From positions 186,001 through 250,000 of the forward strand of contig NZ_SPHO01000009.1 of NCBI RefSeq assembly GCF_005845215.1: a stretch of DNA of 64,000 nt, read 5' to 3'. Source of the DNA: Clostridium sp. 1001271st1 H5. Lineage in GTDB: Bacteria; Bacillota; Clostridia; Lachnospirales; Lachnospiraceae. The position numbers were made by a program, and so were the translations under genes. A model generated the notes under the pieces. That model was not told the origin of the DNA. It worked only from the letters and a program-made list of their open reading frames with translations, and did no database searches. Shown here piece after piece: positions 60,080 to 64,000 of this stretch (its first letter is position 1; every line of letters begins with the position of its first letter).

Positions 60080-62248
60080 TCAATACCATCCGATTTCATC
60101 CAGGGCATCTACCTCCCCTGTCTTAACCATATGAATCTCACAGCCTTCGGTGAGGCCGGTGAATACGGCCATACAAGCCTCGGATGCAGCGCTGGCCTTT
60201 ACATATTCCAGGTCGAATTCCATCAGTTTCTGGCCTTTCTTTACCTTCTGCCCGTCCGACACAAAGGCCTCAAATCCCTTTCCGTCCAGCTTCACCGTAT
60301 CCACGCCGATGTGCAGAAGGTACTCCATTCCGTCCTCCGTCTTCAGGCCGATGGCATGCTTTGTGGGAAATACAAACAGAACCTGGCCGTCCTCCGGCGC
60401 CAGCACCCGGCCGTCTGACGGTATGACCATATAGCCGTCTCCCATGGCCTTGCTGGAAAATGCCTCATCCGGCGCTTCCGTGATGGAGGCAGCCCTGCCC
60501 GTAAAGGGCGAGCAGATGATGTGTCTTTCCCGGCCATTATTACCGGACCGGCCATCTGCAGTCTCTTCCTTTACAGCCTCACAGGGTCCATCTTCATCCG
60601 GTGCATCTGCCAGATACTGCTCCAGATTGGACTTTATTACGGTCACGTTAGGCCCGTAAATCACCTGGACCCCCTGTCCCTTTTTAATGACCCCCACTGC
60701 TCCGGTGGCCTTTAACAGTCTCTCATCCACCAGGACCGGGTCCTCCACAGAGCATCTGAGACGGGTGGCGCAGCAATCCACAGAGGTAATATTTTTCTTT
60801 CCGCCCAGGCCGCGGGTAATATCCATGCTGAGGGCGTCCCCGGCTTTGCCTGCTCCATTTCCCGTATCCGCCTGCCCGGCTGCTCCGGATGCACCGGCTG
60901 ATTTCCTGGCATTTACATCTGCCTTTGTGTAAAGCTTTGTCTCCTCATCCTCATCTTCCCTGCCCGGAGTCTTTAAGTCAAACTTCTTAATCAGGAAGCT
61001 GAAAATAAAGTAGTACAGCAGGAAATATATGATTCCTGCCGGTATGATTCGCATCCAGCTGGTCTTTGCATTTCCCTGTAGAATGCCGAATATAAGTAAA
61101 TCCAGAAAACCGCCTGAAAAGGTAAGTCCCACTGCAATATTCAGTATATGGGCAATCATATAGGCGCTGCCTGCCAGAATCACCTGTACGGCAAAGAGCA
61201 TGGGCGCCACAAACAGGAAAGAAAACTCAATGGGCTCCGTAATGCCGGTCAGCATGCTGGCCAGGGCTGCTGAAAGGAGAAGTCCTCCCGCGGCCTTTCT
61301 CTTTTCCGGTTTTGCTGTGCGGTACATGGCCAGGGCTGCGCCGGGAAGGCCGAATATCATGAAGATGAACTCACCCGAAAAATACCGGGTGGCGTCTGCG
61401 CTGAAATGGACCACGTCCGGCGAAGCCAGCTGTGCAAAGAAGATGTTCTGGCCGCCCTGAATCAGGCTTCCGTCCACCATCATGGTACCGCCCACAGCCG
61501 TCTGCCAGAAAGGCATATAAAATACATGATGAAGCCCAAAGGGAATCAGCGCCCTCTTGATGATGCCGAAAATCAAAGTGCCTGCATACCCGGTCCCTGT
61601 CACCAGCCCGCCCAGGGCAAATATGGCGTTCTGCACAACCGGCCATATAAAGTACATCACCATTCCCACGCCCACATAGACCACCGTGGATATGATGGGC
61701 ACAAAACGGGACCCGCCGAAAAATGAAATGGCATTTGGCAGCGCAATCTTATGGTAGCGGTTGTGGAGCGCCGCCACACCCAGGCCCACGATAATTCCCC
61801 CGAACACACCCATCTGCAGGGTCTGGATGCCGCACACGGAAGCAATGGTGCCGTCCAGAACACCGGGAGCAATGGCGCCGTCCGGAAGAATCTTTCCCGT
61901 GATGGTCAGCACAGCATTGATGGATACATGCATAACAAAAAATGCAATCATGGCGGAAAGGGCTGCCACCTCTTTCTCAGCCTTGGCCATGCCGATGGCA
62001 ACTCCCACTGCAAATATAATGGGAAGATTGTCAAATATGACATTTCCCGCTTTGGCCATGATGACCAGAAGGGCGTTTAACATGGTTCCGTCACCCAGAA
62101 TCCGTTCCAGCCCATATGTCTGTATGGTGGTGGCATTGGTAAAGGAACTGCCGATACCTAACAGCAGGCCCGCCACCGGCAGCACTGCAATGGGAAGCAT
62201 GAAGCTGCGTCCCACCCTCTGAAGAACACCAAATATCCTGTCTTTCAT
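60080..62248 (-). CDS. PTS glucose/N-acetylglucosamine-family IICBA protein
   Basis: A 722-residue fused transporter. IIC (1-400) begins GVLQRVGRSFMLPIAVLPVA and has about ten helices; IIB (about 470-550) has the phosphorylated Cys in SVDCCATRLRC; IIA (about 580-720) has the His region LLHIGVDTVKLDGKGF. The sugar is not certain, since glucose, GlcNAc, maltose and beta-glucosides share this layout; the GH3 gene upstream suggests a beta-glucoside product. AGGAG precedes the ATG at 62248. Expression is controlled by the RAT/terminator in its leader. Confidence 0.92.
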   Translation of the reverse strand: MKDRIFGVLQRVGRSFMLPIAVLPVAGLLLGIGSSFTNATTIQTYGLERILGDGTMLNALLVIMAKAGNVIFDNLPIIFAVGVAIGMAKAEKEVAALSAMIAFFVMHVSINAVLTITGKILPDGAIAPGVLDGTIASVCGIQTLQMGVFGGIIVGLGVAALHNRYHKIALPNAISFFGGSRFVPIISTVVYVGVGMVMYFIWPVVQNAIFALGGLVTGTGYAGTLIFGIIKRALIPFGLHHVFYMPFWQTAVGGTMMVDGSLIQGGQNIFFAQLASPDVVHFSADATRYFSGEFIFMIFGLPGAALAMYRTAKPEKRKAAGGLLLSAALASMLTGITEPIEFSFLFVAPMLFAVQVILAGSAYMIAHILNIAVGLTFSGGFLDLLIFGILQGNAKTSWMRIIPAGIIYFLLYYFIFSFLIKKFDLKTPGREDEDEETKLYTKADVNARKSAGASGAAGQADTGNGAGKAGDALSMDITRGLGGKKNITSVDCCATRLRCSVEDPVLVDERLLKATGAVGVIKKGQGVQVIYGPNVTVIKSNLEQYLADAPDEDGPCEAVKEETADGRSGNNGRERHIICSPFTGRAASITEAPDEAFSSKAMGDGYMVIPSDGRVLAPEDGQVLFVFPTKHAIGLKTEDGMEYLLHIGVDTVKLDGKGFEAFVSDGQKVKKGQKLMEFDLEYVKASAASEACMAVFTGLTEGCEIHMVKTGEVDALDEIGWY

Positions 62249-62302
62249 TTTTCTTGTCTCCTGTCTTTTTCGTCCAATCGCGCACCCTGGCTGTCCGGAC
62301 AC

Positions 62303-62360
62303 AAAAAAGGCATTAACTGTTAAGAACACTGTCTCCAATGTCCTCTGTCAGTTAATGCCT
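62303..62360 (-). terminator. Leader terminator controlled by LicT/GlcT
   Basis: On the minus strand GGCATTAACTG (62349-62359) pairs with CAGTTAATGCC (62309-62319), followed by TTTTTT. The 5' arm overlaps the end of the RAT, so protein binding to the RAT would prevent this stem from forming. Confidence 0.9.
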
Positions 62361-62380
62361 GCATCACCAGTAACACGCTC
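62351..62380 (-). promoter_or_regulatory. RAT (ribonucleic antiterminator) site
   Basis: The minus strand reads GAGCGTGTTACTGGTGATGC, then AGGCATTAAC. It keeps the RAT pattern GTTACTG-N5-GCAGGCA found in LicT/GlcT/SacT targets. It overlaps the terminator by ten bases. Confidence 0.88.
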
Positions 62381-62399
62381 TTTATTCGGTTGCGCATTT

Positions 62400-62429
62400 A
62401 GTATAAACAAAAACCAGGATTTATGTCAA
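62400..62429 (-). promoter_or_regulatory. Promoter of the PTS IICBA gene
   Basis: TTGACA (62424-62429) and TATACT (62400-62405) on the minus strand are 18 bp apart. Transcription would begin about 10 bp before the RAT. Confidence 0.82.
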
Positions 62430-62489
62430 TCCGAATTGTGCACTAATATATCCGTGTCTTTTTATGCAAATGTGCTAAAATCCAATTCC

Positions 62490-64000
62490 TTATTCCAGCG
62501 TCAGGCCAAAGTCCAGCTCATAGTAATTACCCTCGCTATCCCGGTAGGCATAGGCCCTGCCGTTTTCATCCTTCATGGATTCCGGCATGTATTTGTCCTT
62601 ATCATACCCAGGCACATCATTGTGGGATATACATACGCCGTCCCGGTCCACCCGGATGACATCGTCATTTTTCGGGAGGGTAATGGGCATCCTGCCGGTG
62701 GGTGCGCATGTTCCCATAATGACATCCAGGGTTGCATCCGTATAGGTGTCAAATCCTGCCAGAAGGGCGTCCGCATAGGGTTCCACATTTCCCACCTCCC
62801 ATGCCAGGGTAAAATTAATATTGGATATCACCTTTTTCCCTCTGCTGTGAAGGTATTCGTATATTTCCCGGATTCTCCCGGCCCCCAGCAGGGTGGTTTC
62901 CCGGTGGAAGGAATCCGCCGGGCGTCCCTGGCTGTCCACATCGCACACCCGCTTGTTCTCGCAGATATCCAGCTCCAGATAACCTTTGGTGGAATGGAAA
63001 TATTCCCCTGAGCTTGGCCGGATAAACAGAATGGCAAAATCAGCCTCCCTGTAATCATCTGCCTGCTCCGCCTGAAACCTTTCTGCAAAGGATTTCCTGA
63101 CTGCATCCGTCTCTCTGGCAGCAGCTTCTGCTTCACAGCCAAAGCACTCCACGTATATCTTTTTACCGGCCGTCTTCCCTCTATGCAGAGGAAGCAGGCC
63201 CTCTTTGTTCTTCAAGAGCACTACGGACTGCTGGTGCACCCGGTAAGCGTCATCCCAGTATTTTTTTGTGGCAACCACCTGCTCCGCTGCTGCGGGGTCA
63301 CGGTATGGGTTGTCGAACATGCCCAGCTCAAACTTCTCCTTTAAGGTCCTGGTTACCGCCCTTGTAAGGGCTTCATCCGTCAGCACCAGGTCCCTGGCCC
63401 GGTATCCCTCCGGCACCGGGCGGCCCTGGGCCGTGTAATACCCGTTCCTTCCGCGTTCATACGCCTCCCTGGCGGAAAACACATCCAATGATCCGCTGAT
63501 GATATCCACCCCGGTATTGACTGCCAGCGCGATTCTGGAAGGCACATCCAGTTCCTCCACTCCCCAGGCCATCTTGTTGGAGATGCCGGAGTCGCTGTTC
63601 ACATATCCCTCAAATCCCATCTGCTCCCGCAAAAGTCCCTGGATAAAAGCCCTGTTAAATGCAAATCCCACCGGCTCCATTTCCATGGCCTTCCCGTCCG
63701 GCCCGTACTGGGGCCTGCTCTTGGCAGCGCATGGCTTTGCATAGTATGGCATGATGGAAGAAGCCTTTTTGTCTATGGCTGTGCGGAAGGCAGGCAGGTG
63801 GTATGTGCCCAGGCTGTCTTCTGTCTGGTACACATTCCACTGTCCCTGGACATAGTGGGGGTCAAATCCATTTTCCCGTGCGCCTCCTCCGGGGAAGTGT
63901 TTGATGGTGACAGCCACCCCGTCCCTGGTCACGCCCCGGCTGCTGCCCTGTATGCCGGGAATCAGCCGCTCCATGATGGCGCATACAAGCTCCGGATCCT
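62490..64000 (-). CDS. GH3 family beta-glycosidase, cut by window end
   Basis: At least 503 residues of a glycoside hydrolase family 3 enzyme; the frame stays open to 64000, so the N terminus lies outside. Visible blocks are KHFPGGGARENGFDP (substrate Lys-His) and GYVNSDSGISNKM, with Asp as the likely nucleophile. The second domain contains VSNINFTLAWEVG and PTGRMPITLPKNDD. It probably cleaves beta-glucosides or beta-xylosides inside the cell or at its surface. It is on the same strand as the PTS gene but has a 60-bp gap and a separate promoter downstream. Confidence 0.9.
   Translation of the reverse strand, partial: DPELVCAIMERLIPGIQGSSRGVTRDGVAVTIKHFPGGGARENGFDPHYVQGQWNVYQTEDSLGTYHLPAFRTAIDKKASSIMPYYAKPCAAKSRPQYGPDGKAMEMEPVGFAFNRAFIQGLLREQMGFEGYVNSDSGISNKMAWGVEELDVPSRIALAVNTGVDIISGSLDVFSAREAYERGRNGYYTAQGRPVPEGYRARDLVLTDEALTRAVTRTLKEKFELGMFDNPYRDPAAAEQVVATKKYWDDAYRVHQQSVVLLKNKEGLLPLHRGKTAGKKIYVECFGCEAEAAARETDAVRKSFAERFQAEQADDYREADFAILFIRPSSGEYFHSTKGYLELDICENKRVCDVDSQGRPADSFHRETTLLGAGRIREIYEYLHSRGKKVISNINFTLAWEVGNVEPYADALLAGFDTYTDATLDVIMGTCAPTGRMPITLPKNDDVIRVDRDGVCISHNDVPGYDKDKYMPESMKDENGRAYAYRDSEGNYYELDFGLTLE

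Overview
The window looks like a chromosomal segment of an anaerobic, spore-forming gut Firmicute, most likely a Lachnospiraceae member of the Enterocloster / Clostridium clostridioforme type. This is inferred from moderate GC, strong GGAGG ribosome sites, many carbohydrate and acid-sugar uptake operons, a spore photoproduct lyase and a PdaA-type cortex deacetylase. No species can be named from the sequence alone. I see no rRNA, tRNA, CRISPR array, insertion sequence or prophage.

Layout. 1-10.5 kb: WYL regulator, yjdF with a putative yjdF riboswitch, an AT-rich orphan Dam-type methylase, a DUF305 protein, a MATE exporter behind a long structured leader, a spore photoproduct lyase homologue, a carboxymuconolactone decarboxylase-cupin fusion and recQ. 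10.7-18.5 kb: an acid-sugar operon (TRAP transporter, isopropylmalate/tartrate-type dehydrogenase, alpha/beta hydrolase, cupin, DUF1537 kinase) with an RpiR regulator. 18.7-26.7 kb: two related LysR-linked modules (MalY aminotransferase, DUF3737, alpha/beta hydrolase lipoprotein; aldo/keto reductase, cyclophilin-like lipoprotein), each with a paralogous small cysteine-containing helical protein and a shared 19-bp upstream element. 26.8-33.4 kb: an RbsABC-type sugar ABC operon with DUF2291 and two cupins, under a LacI regulator with AT-rich palindromic operators.

33.4-39.5 kb: a mannose-family PTS with a FrlB/GfrF-like SIS deglycase, probably for fructosamine or Amadori compounds, divergent from two GntR regulators. 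39.5-47.3 kb: housekeeping and enzyme genes, including a head-to-head pair (DUF6282 hydrolase and RraA-like) whose 5' ends collide. 47.4-52.5 kb: a truncated Fur-like gene, feoA with metalloregulator-type boxes, topB, a methyltransferase and a secreted GH25 lysozyme with LysM repeats. 52.6-58.5 kb: a MoxR/VWA pair, small regulators, an AraC-EamA-DUF2000 operon. 58.5-59.0 kb: two large foldback elements without genes. 59.0-64.0 kb: a LicT/GlcT antiterminator, a glucose-family PTS IICBA with a readable RAT/terminator switch and strong promoter, and a GH3 glycosidase running off the right edge.

The strongest candidates for something undescribed are the two foldback elements, the DUF1537 operon that has an isopropylmalate-type dehydrogenase and no PdxA2 or aldolase, the twin LysR/small-protein modules with shared DNA motifs, and the structured MATE leader. 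All functional assignments come from reading motifs and family resemblance; no database search was run.
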